DNA from: Spirochaetales bacterium
GTDB lineage: Bacteria; Spirochaetota; Spirochaetia; DSM-27196; Salinispiraceae
DNA: 64,000 nucleotides
Direction: 5' to 3'
Assembly: GCA_009991955.1 (NCBI GenBank)
Contig: JAACWS010000012.1
Location: forward strand, 1-64,000
Position numbers and translations under genes: made by a program. A model generated the notes under the pieces. It was not told the DNA's origin and searched no databases. It worked only from the letters and a program-made list of their open reading frames with translations. Shown piece by piece: positions 40,718-50,274 of the stretch. Every line of letters begins with the position of its first letter. Position 1 is the stretch's first letter.

Positions 40718-41644
40718 ATGACAACCCTCGCATCCCTCGATGACTTCAACCTCCTTCCTCCCGATAGAACCTACTACCGGGGAAAGGTGCGGGACGTTCT
40801 CGATATTGGACAAAACTTACTCTTGGTTACTACCGACCGTATTTCGGCCTTCGATAGGGTCTTGGGAGTTATCCCCTACAAAGGAGAAATTCTTAATCGC
40901 CTAGCGTGCTGGTGGTTAGAAAAATCTGCATCGATCGTGCCCAACCATTTTCAGCGTCGGGTTGGTAGCCGAAGTATGATAGGGAAAAAAGCCCAGGTAA
41001 TCCCCTTAGAAATAGTAGTTCGTGGCTACCTCACCGGCAGTGCCTGGCGTGACTACAAGGAAGGAAGACCTACCTCAGGCTGTACTTTTCCTCCGGGACT
41101 CGCGAAGAACCAGGCCTTTGCCCAGCCAGTCATTACACCCAGTACAAAAGCCCTCGATGGGGAACACGATGAGCCGATTTCCGCTTCCGCAATTCTTGAA
41201 AGGGGCTTGGTATCTGCCGATCTATGGCATCAAATACAGGCCGCAGCCCTTAGCCTCTTCGATTTTGGTACCCGACTTGCGGGTGAACAGGGGCTTATTC
41301 TCGTGGATACCAAGTACGAGTTTGGACTTCTCCCGGGTGGTGAGCTTGTGGTAGTTGACGAAATTCATACCCCCGACTCTTCGCGTTACTGGTACGCAGA
41401 CTCTTATCATCGGGCTTATGAAAACCACGAAGAACCGCGCTCCTTAGATAAAGAATTCTTGCGATCGTGGCTTTTGGCCCAGGGCTATTCGGGCCAAGAA
41501 AATCCCCCAGAAATACCCGAGGACATTCAAGAACAGGTAAGCCTTCGTTACCAGGAACTCTATTCTCGTATTACCGGAGAGAAATTTACGACAATCGATC
41601 GAGGATTTGAATCAGAAAGGCAGGAATTGGCAGTAATACTTTAA
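40718..41644 (+). CDS. purC: SAICAR synthetase
   Basis: This 308-residue phosphoribosylaminoimidazole-succinocarboxamide synthase joins aspartate to CAIR in purine synthesis. Seen: YYRGKVRDVLDIG (ATP-binding Gly-Lys strand), TDRISAFDRVLGVIPYKG, PLEIVVRGYLTGSAW, LILVDTKYEFG and VDEIHTPDSSRYW. It is of the longer type with a C-terminal extension (LRSWLLAQGYSG). No other pur gene is near. It is followed by a lipoprotein gene 28 bases downstream. Confidence 0.95.
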   Translation: MTTLASLDDFNLLPPDRTYYRGKVRDVLDIGQNLLLVTTDRISAFDRVLGVIPYKGEILNRLACWWLEKSASIVPNHFQRRVGSRSMIGKKAQVIPLEIVVRGYLTGSAWRDYKEGRPTSGCTFPPGLAKNQAFAQPVITPSTKALDGEHDEPISASAILERGLVSADLWHQIQAAALSLFDFGTRLAGEQGLILVDTKYEFGLLPGGELVVVDEIHTPDSSRYWYADSYHRAYENHEEPRSLDKEFLRSWLLAQGYSGQENPPEIPEDIQEQVSLRYQELYSRITGEKFTTIDRGFESERQELAVIL

Positions 41645-41672
41645 GAGGCCTTTGCCTCGAAAGGAACTGCCT

Positions 41673-42716
41673 ATGAAAATCTTACTGATAATTCTTGTCC
41701 TCCTCCTTAGTGGGTGTACAACCGGTTGTGATCTTTTTTCTTCCTTTAAACCCAGGATCCTTACCCTTGCCACCTATAACCTCCACAATCTTTTCGACGA
41801 CCGGGTCGATGGGAACGAATACCCGGAGTTCTCCCCCGATTCCCCGGGCTGGAACACGCGAAAATATTTGGAGCGATTAGGTCGGCTGAACAAGGTCGTT
41901 ACCAGTCTCGGGGGGCCGGATATTCTCATACTCACAGAGATCGAAGGCCAGGGGGTAATCGATGACCTTCATCGTCTGTATTTGGCTCAAGTCGGGTATA
42001 TCGCATCGGCAGTAACCCAAGATACCGAATCTCCCATTCAAACAGCGATCCTTAGTAAATTTCCCTTAAGCGAAGTTCGAACCCATACTCCCCAAGTTGG
42101 AGCCGCCCAGTTTCGGAGTATTCTCGAAGTAGTCGTTAAGGTAAACGAACGAAGTCTTCGGGTCTTTGCAAATCACTGGAAAAGCAAGTTTGGGGATGAA
42201 GAGGGCTCTTCCGAAATTGGAAGGCTTGCGGCTGCCCGGGCGATTATCCAACGTCTAGAGGCTCTAGGTTACTCGGAGAATTCTTCGTCTCTTCCGGTAA
42301 TCCTGGCCGGTGATTTCAACAGTCAATGGAACGAACGAAAAAACTATCCTCTGGGACCTGCCCCGGGGCTCTTTGTCCTTGAAGGCCCCGATGAACCCCT
42401 TCCTCCTGGGGTTCTCGGCCTAACCCCCAGTTGGGAGGTCCTAAATTCCCGGCCGGACGAGCCCATATTCTTCACTCCCTGGCCCGGGGCCAGTGCTAGG
42501 GGTTCCTATCTCTACGCCGGAAACTGGGAGACCATCGACCATTTTTTTCTCGATCGAAAAAGCTTTGAAGGCGAGAGCTTTCGATTCGTTGGTTTTTCTG
42601 TCGAAGCCTTTGAATTCTTGGTCGATTCCACCGGTGTGCCTCGAGGCTATAGTCCCCGAAATGGGGAAGGGTATTCCGACCATCTACCCTTACTCCTGCG
42701 GTTGGAACTACCCTGA
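41673..42716 (+). CDS. Endonuclease/exonuclease/phosphatase-family lipoprotein
   Basis: This protein of about 347 residues has a lipoprotein signal (ILVLLLSGC, modified Cys) followed by the EEP fold: ATYNLHNLFDD, ILILTEIEGQ (Glu metal ligand), VFANHWKSK, ILAGDFNSQW (Asp-x-Asn) and YSDHLPLLL (Asp-His). The fold includes DNases, phosphodiesterases and sphingomyelinases; being surface-anchored, it may degrade extracellular DNA or phosphodiesters. ATG 41673 with AAGGAAC upstream is preferred over TTG 41652. Confidence 0.83.
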   Translation: MKILLIILVLLLSGCTTGCDLFSSFKPRILTLATYNLHNLFDDRVDGNEYPEFSPDSPGWNTRKYLERLGRLNKVVTSLGGPDILILTEIEGQGVIDDLHRLYLAQVGYIASAVTQDTESPIQTAILSKFPLSEVRTHTPQVGAAQFRSILEVVVKVNERSLRVFANHWKSKFGDEEGSSEIGRLAAARAIIQRLEALGYSENSSSLPVILAGDFNSQWNERKNYPLGPAPGLFVLEGPDEPLPPGVLGLTPSWEVLNSRPDEPIFFTPWPGASARGSYLYAGNWETIDHFFLDRKSFEGESFRFVGFSVEAFEFLVDSTGVPRGYSPRNGEGYSDHLPLLLRLELP

Positions 42717-42736
42717 TGACCTGCTTCCATGACGCC

Positions 42737-43474
42737 CTATTTCCAAATACCCTCAGCCTCGAGGTGGGCCCTAACTGTACCCTTCCAGTCTTTATTGGCC
42801 AAGGGGCTTGCGGGACTTGGATGCAGTATTTGGGTTACGGGCCTAGTTGGCGCAATCCTTCGGAAGGCTTGAGCGGCGTAGGCACCGATACCAACCAGAG
42901 CCCGAGGTTCAAGAAGCTGGATAATTTCTCGAATTGCCTGGTCGCAGGGGGTCAAAAAAAGAGCCTGGAGGTCCTTCTTTAGTACCGATGTTGCAATATT
43001 TGAACCCCTGGGCCCCAAAAAAAGGAGGGGACAGTAGTTGATAATAAAATTTTCCCGAAAAAAATCCTGGGGGCTGGGATAATCTTCTTCAATGAGGCCC
43101 CAGAGTCTCTTGCCGCTGGGTTCGGTTTTTGGTGACTCAAGTCCGAGGACTGGCTTCTTGGGGTGTTCTAAAGGGGGTCGGTGGATTGGGGCTTCGAGCC
43201 CGAGGTAGTCTCGTACGCTGGGCACCGAACCAAAAGGTATTCCGGTCTGTCCCATGCCGTCGGGCCCGGGATTCATACCCATGAACAAGACACAACCCGG
43301 TTCTCTTGGACAGTAGGTTTCCAAATAAGACTCGTGCATAGCCCCGGCGTAGTCGAGGGGATTGTACACAGCCTCGATTGGAGAGACCAGGAGGTCGGGT
43401 ATGAGGGCATTCATCTGATTATTGAGTTCGGAGTAAATTGGGTGAATAGGATGGGTACGATGGGTTGGACTCAT
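42737..43474 (-). CDS. SMUG1-like uracil-DNA glycosylase
   Basis: This protein of about 245 residues is of the single-strand-selective monofunctional uracil-DNA glycosylase type, rare in bacteria outside a few phyla. Seen: YNPLDYAGAMHESYL, FMGMNPGPDGMGQTGIPFG (motif 1 with the catalytic Asn), KRLWGLIEEDY, NYCPLLFL, and ILHPSPASPLANKDW (motif 2 with the catalytic His). It removes uracil from deaminated DNA. An upstream in-frame start at 43501 exists. It diverges from argJ, leaving about 50 bases for both promoters. Confidence 0.88.
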   Translation of the reverse strand: MSPTHRTHPIHPIYSELNNQMNALIPDLLVSPIEAVYNPLDYAGAMHESYLETYCPREPGCVLFMGMNPGPDGMGQTGIPFGSVPSVRDYLGLEAPIHRPPLEHPKKPVLGLESPKTEPSGKRLWGLIEEDYPSPQDFFRENFIINYCPLLFLGPRGSNIATSVLKKDLQALFLTPCDQAIREIIQLLEPRALVGIGAYAAQAFRRIAPTRPVTQILHPSPASPLANKDWKGTVRAHLEAEGIWK

Positions 43475-43524
43475 GGCCCAGTCTAACCTTGAATAAGGCA
43501 TTCTTTCAAGGTATAGTTCGCACC

Positions 43525-44805
43525 ATGACTGGGGAACAACTCGAACACGCGTACCTGCAAGAACTAGAAGCCCGGGCCATAATGCCCAAGGGATTTTCTG
43601 CGGGAGTAACTTCCTTATCTTTCGTCCCCCAAGAACGTCCGACCCAGGCTGCCTACAAGATGAACCTTTCGACCCTCTTTTGTACCAAACCTACCGGAAG
43701 TATCGCAGGGGTCTTTACCCAAAATGCCTTCCCCGGCGCTCCGGTTATCATTGCCCGAGAGAAACTCACCCGCAAGAGGGCCCAGGGTTTTTTGGTGAAT
43801 AATAAAATAGCAAACGTCAGTTCTGCTAGGGGGGTTCACGATGCAACAAAAATTACTCAAACCTTTGCAGATCACCTTTCCCTTGACCCCCAGGATATTT
43901 TTCCTGTTTCGACCGGTATCATTGGCTGGGGGCTTCCGGTTTCCGACATAGAGGCAGCACTTCCGGCCCTCGCCAAGAATGTCCAGTCCTCGAGCCTCCT
44001 TCCCTTTGCAAAAGGAATAATGACAACCGACAGTTTTCCAAAACTTCGAAGATCTTCCCTCGGATCTGGATCCTTGGTAGGAGTTGCGAAGGGCGCGGGT
44101 ATGATTGAGCCCAACCTTGCGACAATGTTGGTTTTTCTTGTGACCGATGTTAGCTTCCCCCCAGACCTAGGGCAACGAGTTCTCGCAAGGGTTGTCGATA
44201 GAACCTTCAACTGTATATCCGTTGACAGCGACCAAAGTACCAGCGATATGGTTATGCTCTTGGGCTCCGATCACTATGGCCCGGTAAACGAACAGCAACT
44301 AGAAGTGGCCCTTACCGAGGTCTGCCAGGAACTGGCTGAAGATATCGTTCGAAACGGCGAAGGAACAAGCCACATTCTCGCAGTCGAAGTTGATGGACGG
44401 TCGAACGACAAGGAAGCCAGAAGTATCGGAAAGGCTGTGGTCAATTCTCCCCTAGTAAAAACTGCTATGTACGGCAACGACCCGAATGTGGGTCGAATTC
44501 TCTCCTCCATGGGGAACTACCTGGGAAATGCCGGGTTAGGGGCCGATATGACCCGGTTAGAAATTTCTCTGGGAGAAGAAGTTGTGTTCCACCAGGGAAC
44601 CTTCAAGCTCGACAAAGAAAAAGAGAGCCGAATAAGCGACTACCTGGCCTCCCGGGCGATGAACCCAACGGTGAAAGGGTATCCACAACCCCACGATCGG
44701 GTAGAAATCAAGGTACACTTTCATCAAGGACCAGGACGAGCAAGAGTCCTTGGTAGTGACCTAAGCTACGAATATGTTCGCGAAAACGCCGACTATCGCA
44801 GCTGA
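43525..44805 (+). CDS. argJ: Ornithine acetyltransferase / N-acetylglutamate synthase
   Basis: This 426-residue ArgJ transfers acetyl from N-acetylornithine to glutamate in the cyclic arginine pathway. The self-cleavage site that makes alpha and beta chains is KGAGMIEPNLATML, with nucleophile Thr200. SVDSDQSTSDMV and GEGTSHILAV are also family motifs. An in-frame start at 43465 would overlap the divergent gene, so 43525 is used. There are no other arg genes in the window. It ends about 30 bases before moxR. Confidence 0.93.
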   Translation: MTGEQLEHAYLQELEARAIMPKGFSAGVTSLSFVPQERPTQAAYKMNLSTLFCTKPTGSIAGVFTQNAFPGAPVIIAREKLTRKRAQGFLVNNKIANVSSARGVHDATKITQTFADHLSLDPQDIFPVSTGIIGWGLPVSDIEAALPALAKNVQSSSLLPFAKGIMTTDSFPKLRRSSLGSGSLVGVAKGAGMIEPNLATMLVFLVTDVSFPPDLGQRVLARVVDRTFNCISVDSDQSTSDMVMLLGSDHYGPVNEQQLEVALTEVCQELAEDIVRNGEGTSHILAVEVDGRSNDKEARSIGKAVVNSPLVKTAMYGNDPNVGRILSSMGNYLGNAGLGADMTRLEISLGEEVVFHQGTFKLDKEKESRISDYLASRAMNPTVKGYPQPHDRVEIKVHFHQGPGRARVLGSDLSYEYVRENADYRS

Positions 44806-44836
44806 GAAAAACTTCAAGAATTAGTAAAGGATGAGT

Positions 44837-45832
44837 ATGGAACTACAGGAAGCCGAAAGGGCAGAACTCGACAATCAAGTCCACCGGGCTAGGGATTTAG
44901 TTCGAAAAAGCATGGACGAAATATCGAAGACCCTAGTTGGACAACAACAAATGATCGAAGGAATGTTTATGGGCGTTCTGGCCGGAGGGCACGTACTTCT
45001 GGAAGGGGTGCCGGGTCTGGCCAAAACTCTGGCAATTCGTAGCATTGCCGAGGTTATTGACGCCGGTTTCAAGAGGATTCAGTTTACCCCCGACCTTCTG
45101 CCCGCCGATCTCACCGGAACTATGATCTATCGACCCCAAACCGGCGAGTTCATTCCCCGAAAGGGTCCAGTCTTTACAAATATTATCTTGGCTGACGAGA
45201 TTAACCGGGCACCCGCGAAGGTTCAATCTGCCTTGTTAGAGGCCATGGAAGAGCATCAGGTTACTATAGGCGATAATACCTACCCATTGGCTGAGCCCTT
45301 CTTTGTGTTAGCGACCCAGAATCCTATCGAGCAGGAAGGAACCTACCCGCTCCCCGAGGCCCAACTCGACCGATTCATGCTCAAACTAGCAGTGGGGTAT
45401 CCGAACGAGGAAGAAGAGCTGGAAATCCTTCGGCGAGCGGGAGCGGGCAAACAACCGACCCTCGAGCGTCAACTCCTCAAGGCGGACATTCGACGACTCC
45501 GGGATGTGGCCGGCAGTATTACCGTCGACGAACGAATCGAGCATTACATAGTCAATATTGTCACAGCCACAAGAGAAAAAAATCGCAACATCAACAACTA
45601 TAGTCGATACATCGAATTTGGTGTTAGTCCCCGGGCTACCCTTGCGCTCTATCGATGTTCAAAGGTCAAGGCCCTCTTCGAGGGACGAAGCTACGTAGTC
45701 CCTGAAGACGTAAAGTACGTCGCCCCTGCCATTCTACGCCATCGAATAAATCTCTCCTATGAGGCCGAGTCCGACGAGCTAACCGCCGATGAAGTAATTC
45801 AGGCCCTCCTCTCTGCGGTTCCCGTACCTTGA
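44837..45832 (+). CDS. MoxR-family AAA+ ATPase
   Basis: This protein of about 331 residues is a MoxR ATPase with Walker A LLEGVPGLAKT, Walker B NIILADEINRAP and sensor 1 FVLATQNPIEQEGTYPLPEA. MoxR proteins act with von Willebrand-type partners as chaperone-like complexes. It heads an operon with DUF58, batA, batB, batC and batD/E genes. AAAGG six bases before ATG 44837 supports this start over the ATG at 44831, which abuts it. Confidence 0.93.
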   Translation: MELQEAERAELDNQVHRARDLVRKSMDEISKTLVGQQQMIEGMFMGVLAGGHVLLEGVPGLAKTLAIRSIAEVIDAGFKRIQFTPDLLPADLTGTMIYRPQTGEFIPRKGPVFTNIILADEINRAPAKVQSALLEAMEEHQVTIGDNTYPLAEPFFVLATQNPIEQEGTYPLPEAQLDRFMLKLAVGYPNEEEELEILRRAGAGKQPTLERQLLKADIRRLRDVAGSITVDERIEHYIVNIVTATREKNRNINNYSRYIEFGVSPRATLALYRCSKVKALFEGRSYVVPEDVKYVAPAILRHRINLSYEAESDELTADEVIQALLSAVPVP

Positions 45833-45839
45833 GGTAGCC

Positions 45840-46718
45840 GTGGCTCTAAACACCGCCCGTCTCTTTGCCCGAATCAAACACCTTGAACTCATTTCTAACA
45901 AGCTAGTGGAAGGGCTGTTGTCGGGCAACTATCGCTCGGTGTTCAAGGGACCAGGAATCGAGTTCTCGGAGGTCCGCGAGTACGTCGAGGGTGACGACCC
46001 CCGACTTATAGACTGGAATGTAACCAGCCGAATGAATACTGCCTATACTAAAACCTTTCGAGAAGAACGAGAGCTTGTGCTCTTTCTGGTGGCCGATATG
46101 TCCCCAAGTCTCTTCAAAACCTCAGGATCGTGGAGCTTACGGGAAATTGCCGAAACCATCGTTGCTATTTTCACCTTCGGCGCTATAAGCAATAACGATC
46201 AGGTAGGTGGTTTGTTTTTTACCGATACAATTGAACATTGGGTTCCTCCCATGAAGGGGAAACGTCATGGATTTCGAATGATCCAAGACTTCTTGTCTTT
46301 TCAGCCTAAGGGTACCGGATCCGATCTTGCCGGAGCCCTGCGTACCGCCGGCGAAGTACTAAAACGCCGGGGAATTGTCATTGTTATTTCCGATTTTAAG
46401 ACAGCAGGCTACCAGAAAGACCTGAGTCTGTTAGCCCATCGTCACGACGTAATAGCCGTTAGGCTCTCGAGCCCGGAAGAAACCGACTTTCCTCGAATAG
46501 GACTTGTTACCCTGGCAGATCCCGAAATGGGTCGAACTATAACCGTTTCGGGTGAGAGTCAAAGTTTTCGTCAGGCCTACCGAGAATACTGGAAGAACCA
46601 GCGTTCCCAGTGGCTAAGGGAATGTAGAAAGCGAGGGGTTAGCCCTCTTGAAATTGCTGCCGGCGACGATCCGGTTGCAAAACTTTTTCAGTTTTTCAAG
46701 CGTAGGAAGGGGCAATGA
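45840..46718 (+). CDS. DUF58 protein of the MoxR/Bat operon
   Basis: This 292-residue protein has the DUF58 core: GNYRSVFKGPGIEFSEVREY, GDDPRLIDWNVTSR and VLFLVADMSPSLF, followed by a VWA-like fold. It is thought to be a substrate or adaptor of MoxR in envelope stress resistance. It starts at GTG 45840, with GAGG just upstream, and overlaps the next gene by four bases. Confidence 0.9.
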   Translation: MALNTARLFARIKHLELISNKLVEGLLSGNYRSVFKGPGIEFSEVREYVEGDDPRLIDWNVTSRMNTAYTKTFREERELVLFLVADMSPSLFKTSGSWSLREIAETIVAIFTFGAISNNDQVGGLFFTDTIEHWVPPMKGKRHGFRMIQDFLSFQPKGTGSDLAGALRTAGEVLKRRGIVIVISDFKTAGYQKDLSLLAHRHDVIAVRLSSPEETDFPRIGLVTLADPEMGRTITVSGESQSFRQAYREYWKNQRSQWLRECRKRGVSPLEIAAGDDPVAKLFQFFKRRKGQ

Positions 46719-47677
46719 AAATCCGAACCGTATGGTCGCTTATTCTGGTTTCCCTTGGGGTCCTGTTGTTGCCACTTCTACTGGTTGGCCAAGAGTATAC
46801 GATCACCGATTCGTTTTTTCTTCCACCGGTCTACTATGTAGGCGATCAGGTAGAAGTTCGGCTTGTGGTCCGATCTGCCTTTGCAACGGCCATGACCGTT
46901 CCTGAAGAACTTCCCCAGCCAACCTGGGGACTAATCCGCGATGCCCGAATAATCGAACGGGGAATCGATAGGGAGGTGCGGGTGAGATTTGTCCCCTTCG
47001 AGACCGGGACTAAGTCCTTTCCAGCCCTCAATCTTGGTCCTCTCGTTATTGATGATATAACCATCTTCGTCAGTAGCATCCTCGATCCCGACCAGGATCA
47101 AGGCGAAATAGCCTCTCTCCGGGGACAAATTCTTATTCCCGGCACCCAAGCCTTTATCGTATCGATTCTTGCGGGCCTCTTCTTCGTTCCGGTTTTCGGG
47201 ATATTAGGCTTTCGAGTAGCGAGGGTCGGGTGGGTTCGCCTTCGAGTTTTTTACGCCGAAGGACGTCCTTACCGCCGTTACCTGCGTTCTTTGCGTAGTT
47301 TGAGAAATTCTGCCGACGTGTTGGGAGGAAGAGACTTCTATATTTCTTTGCTTTTTCACATTCGGGAGTACTTCCGGCAACGGTTTGGGGTAGCAGCTCA
47401 ATCCCTTACAACAAAAGAACTAGCTTACATCTTTGATCACTATATTACCGAAGCGGCCGATCGAGAACAAATAATCCAGCTCTTTCATCATGGCGACCGG
47501 GTGAAATTCGCTAACTTATCCTCTACGATCACTTCCAGGATGGCTCATCTGGAAAGGGCAGAGAAAGTCATACATAATCTGGAAATAAAAGAGCGAAGAG
47601 ATGCGGAGCTCAAGAAATCGAAACAGAAAAGAATAAAAAAACAACCAACGGAGGACAGACATCGTGTTAGGATTTGA
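46715..47677 (+). CDS. Bat-operon membrane protein (BatD-like beta domain)
   Basis: This 320-residue protein has a signal segment (residues 5-26), an extracytoplasmic beta-rich part of about 110 residues (VYYVGDQVEVRLVVRS, PFETGTKSFPALNLGPL), a single membrane helix (AFIVSILAGLFFVPVFGIL) and a cytoplasmic helical tail ending in a highly basic stretch (KSKQKRIKKQ). Proteins at this position in spirochaetal bat operons have no assigned function. It overlaps batA by 14 bases. Confidence 0.75.
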   Translation: MKIRTVWSLILVSLGVLLLPLLLVGQEYTITDSFFLPPVYYVGDQVEVRLVVRSAFATAMTVPEELPQPTWGLIRDARIIERGIDREVRVRFVPFETGTKSFPALNLGPLVIDDITIFVSSILDPDQDQGEIASLRGQILIPGTQAFIVSILAGLFFVPVFGILGFRVARVGWVRLRVFYAEGRPYRRYLRSLRSLRNSADVLGGRDFYISLLFHIREYFRQRFGVAAQSLTTKELAYIFDHYITEAADREQIIQLFHHGDRVKFANLSSTITSRMAHLERAEKVIHNLEIKERRDAELKKSKQKRIKKQPTEDRHRVRI

Positions 47678-48665
47678 GAACCCAGAATGGTTCATCTTAC
47701 TCCTTTTTATTCCTCCTCTGGTCTATCTCCGACATTTTATGCCGAATAGGGGTAGCACTCTTTCGGTATCTTTCATGAATTGGCGGGGTGGGGGATTTTC
47801 GAATGTGATGACCCTTCCCCGGTTCTTTTCTGGCCTTTTTGGCATCGGTTCGTGGGTCGGCATTGCTTTACTCATAATCGCCCTGGCAGGACCGGTTTTG
47901 GTCTTTCGTGAAAAAGTATACCTCACTCGGGGAATAGATATCATGATCGTTTTGGACCTTAGTCCCAGCATGGCCGCCCAAGATGTCCCCGGTACTTCGC
48001 GAATCGACTCAGCGGTTAGAACCCTCCAGAACTTCGTATCTCGAAGAAGAAACGATCCAATTGGTCTCGTAGTCTACGGTTCCCAGGCAGCCTTACGGGT
48101 TCCTCCGACCCTCGACTATCCTTTTCTTCTCCAGTCCCTTAGTCAGGTACGAATTGGAGACCTCGGGGAGGCAAGCGCTCTAGGAACCGCAATGGCCCTC
48201 GGAGCTATGCACCTCAGTCAGAGCTCGGCCCCAGATAAAGTAATGATTGTCCTAACCGATGGAGAGCAAAATTCGGGTGAAATTAGCTCGACTGCCGGGG
48301 CAGAACTAGTTGCCCGACAGGGAATACGTATGTATACCCTGGGTATTGGTGGTGATGAGCCAGTGCCGATCGAATTTATAGATCCCCTAACCGGAGCTCT
48401 GCAAAGGGGTACCTATCAGGGGAAAATCGATCACGATGCCCTATCCTCGTTGGCCCAATTGACCGGTGGACAACACTTTCCAGCCCCCGGGCCCGGTGCT
48501 CTCGAGACCGTTTTTCAAGGAATAGATACGGCGGAACGGTTAGAGACCCGGGTACGATTGCAGGTGAATCGAGATCCAATTCATAGGAGATTTTTGGCTC
48601 TCGGTTTCCTCCTGATAGTTCTCGACGTTTTGGGACGTCGACTCTTTCTGCGGGAGGTAATGTGA
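47664..48665 (+). CDS. batA: BatA, VWA-domain membrane protein
   Basis: This 333-residue membrane protein has a VWA domain between N- and C-terminal helices. The metal-ion adhesion motif is VLDLSPSMAA (DxSxS) with later Thr and Asp (LTDGEQNSGE). The N-terminal half has LLFIPPLVYLRHF. Bat proteins were linked to aerotolerance in Bacteroides and to stress in Leptospira; the exact mechanism is unknown. The start is GTG 47664 with CGGAGGA before it. Confidence 0.9.
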   Translation: MLGFENPEWFILLLFIPPLVYLRHFMPNRGSTLSVSFMNWRGGGFSNVMTLPRFFSGLFGIGSWVGIALLIIALAGPVLVFREKVYLTRGIDIMIVLDLSPSMAAQDVPGTSRIDSAVRTLQNFVSRRRNDPIGLVVYGSQAALRVPPTLDYPFLLQSLSQVRIGDLGEASALGTAMALGAMHLSQSSAPDKVMIVLTDGEQNSGEISSTAGAELVARQGIRMYTLGIGGDEPVPIEFIDPLTGALQRGTYQGKIDHDALSSLAQLTGGQHFPAPGPGALETVFQGIDTAERLETRVRLQVNRDPIHRRFLALGFLLIVLDVLGRRLFLREVM

Positions 48666-49654
48666 TAATACTTTACCCCGAACTGTTTTGGGCTCTGTTG
48701 GGAGTCATACCTATCGTTTTGGTATTTCTGTATCAATACCGTAGAGGAAAGCGAGTACTGCTGATTCTTCGGAGGAACTGGGATAGTACCTCGGTGAATA
48801 CCCTCTACTCCCTTAAGTGGGCAGGACAGTTGTTTCTTTTTCTTATTTTTTACCTTGCTATGGTTCTGAGTCTGGCCGAGATCAGTTGGGGAGACTCTCC
48901 GGTAGATGAAGATCGGCGAAGTTTGGACATTAGTTTTCTTGTGGACGTATCCAGGAGTATGCTGGCCGAAGATGGAGTTCAGTCCCGTCTCAACGAGGCA
49001 AAGGAGTTTATTCTTGGAATAGTGCAGGAATTTCCCGATGCTCGGTTTAGCATGGCGGCCTTTAAGGGTGAGACTATACAGTTGGTACCTCTAACCGAGA
49101 ATACCCTTGCCTTAGAATACGCTCTCCAGGCACTATCGCCTTCAATAATTTCGAGTCCTGGAACCGACCTCGAGCGAGCACTAACTCGGAGCCTCAGTTT
49201 TCTCCCCGAAGGCACCGACAGACACAGAATACTTGTTTTACTTAGCGATGGAGGAGCTTTAAGCGGAACAATCGAAGAGGTGGCTCCCCGCTACAATCGG
49301 CTTGGAATTCCAATACTTTCGTTAGGATTTGGTACCGACGAACCAGTAGCAATACCAATCGGTGAAACCGAAGTGGTAAGAGATCCCCGTACAGGGCAGG
49401 TTGTGCTAACGTTCCTGGAAAGCGAACTCCTAGAACGAGTCGCCGAACTCAGTGCCGGTACCTTTATTCCTGTTGCCGAAGCGGGTTCCTTTACTCGAAC
49501 TGTTCGCTGGATTTCGAACTTTGAAACAACCCGTGAATCCGAAGGGTTTCGGCTAGTTCTTATTCCTCGCTACCCACTCTTTCTCTCAATCGCCCTGGTC
49601 GCCCTTCTGTTGAGTATCCTTCTTCGGGGAATACGAATTCGGGGTATCCTATGA
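48662..49654 (+). CDS. batB: BatB, VWA-domain membrane protein
   Basis: This 330-residue protein is a paralogue of BatA, with two N-terminal helices (ALLGVIPIVLVFLYQ, LFLFLIFYLAMVLSLAE), a VWA domain with MIDAS FLVDVSRSMLAED and LLSDGGALSG, and a final helix (LFLSIALVALLLSILL). It starts at a GTG overlapping the batA stop codon. The two VWA proteins likely form a hetero-complex in the inner membrane. Confidence 0.9.
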   Translation: MIILYPELFWALLGVIPIVLVFLYQYRRGKRVLLILRRNWDSTSVNTLYSLKWAGQLFLFLIFYLAMVLSLAEISWGDSPVDEDRRSLDISFLVDVSRSMLAEDGVQSRLNEAKEFILGIVQEFPDARFSMAAFKGETIQLVPLTENTLALEYALQALSPSIISSPGTDLERALTRSLSFLPEGTDRHRILVLLSDGGALSGTIEEVAPRYNRLGIPILSLGFGTDEPVAIPIGETEVVRDPRTGQVVLTFLESELLERVAELSAGTFIPVAEAGSFTRTVRWISNFETTRESEGFRLVLIPRYPLFLSIALVALLLSILLRGIRIRGIL

Positions 49655-50274
49655 GCCAGCGATTTCATGCCCCTAGGTTTCGAAGTGTTTGGGTACCTAT
49701 AGTTCTGGTCCTGGGGGTACTTCTCTTTTCCGGGTGTTCGGCGAACTCCACCCACCTACAAGTTCTGTACGCTAACTACAGTTTCCAACAGGGAAACTAC
49801 CTCGACGCCACGGTCCGGTATCTGAACTCCCTCGACGATCCCCAGTTTCATGAATTTGTTGTCTATAATTTGGGCAATGTTTATTTCGCCCTTGGGGAGT
49901 TTTCTCCTGCCCTCAATCTATGGGTTGAGGGAGAAAATAGCCAAAATCTAGAATTGCTTTACCGAACGGCCTTTAATAAGGGTGTACTATTTTATGAGCA
50001 ACAAGAGTTTAGTCGTGCTCGAGAGTCTTTTATTACCGCACTTCTGTTAGACCCAGGAAGCCTCGAAGCGAAAATCAACCTTGAATTGTCCTTGGATAAA
50101 CTTGAGTCCGGCCGACAGACTCCAGTTCCCCGGACAGACCCATCAAATCGACCAACCGAGAATACCCCCGACTCCCAGTCCCTACGGGTATTCGATTACC
50201 TCAGAAGAAAGGAGGGACAACAGTGGACTCCTACACCTCAGTCTCCGCAAGAAACCGAATCACCAGACTGGTAG
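49651..50274 (+). CDS. batC: BatC-like TPR lipoprotein
   Basis: This 207-residue protein has a signal ending in VLLFSGCS (lipobox, Cys about 29). TPR-like repeats follow (ATVRYLNSLDDP, VYNLGNVYFALGEFSPAL, AFNKGVLFYEQQEFSRARE), then a Pro/Thr-rich C-terminus. It likely scaffolds the Bat complex from the periplasmic face. Its last 52 bases overlap the start of the next gene in another frame. Confidence 0.82.
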   Translation: MSQRFHAPRFRSVWVPIVLVLGVLLFSGCSANSTHLQVLYANYSFQQGNYLDATVRYLNSLDDPQFHEFVVYNLGNVYFALGEFSPALNLWVEGENSQNLELLYRTAFNKGVLFYEQQEFSRARESFITALLLDPGSLEAKINLELSLDKLESGRQTPVPRTDPSNRPTENTPDSQSLRVFDYLRRKEGQQWTPTPQSPQETESPDW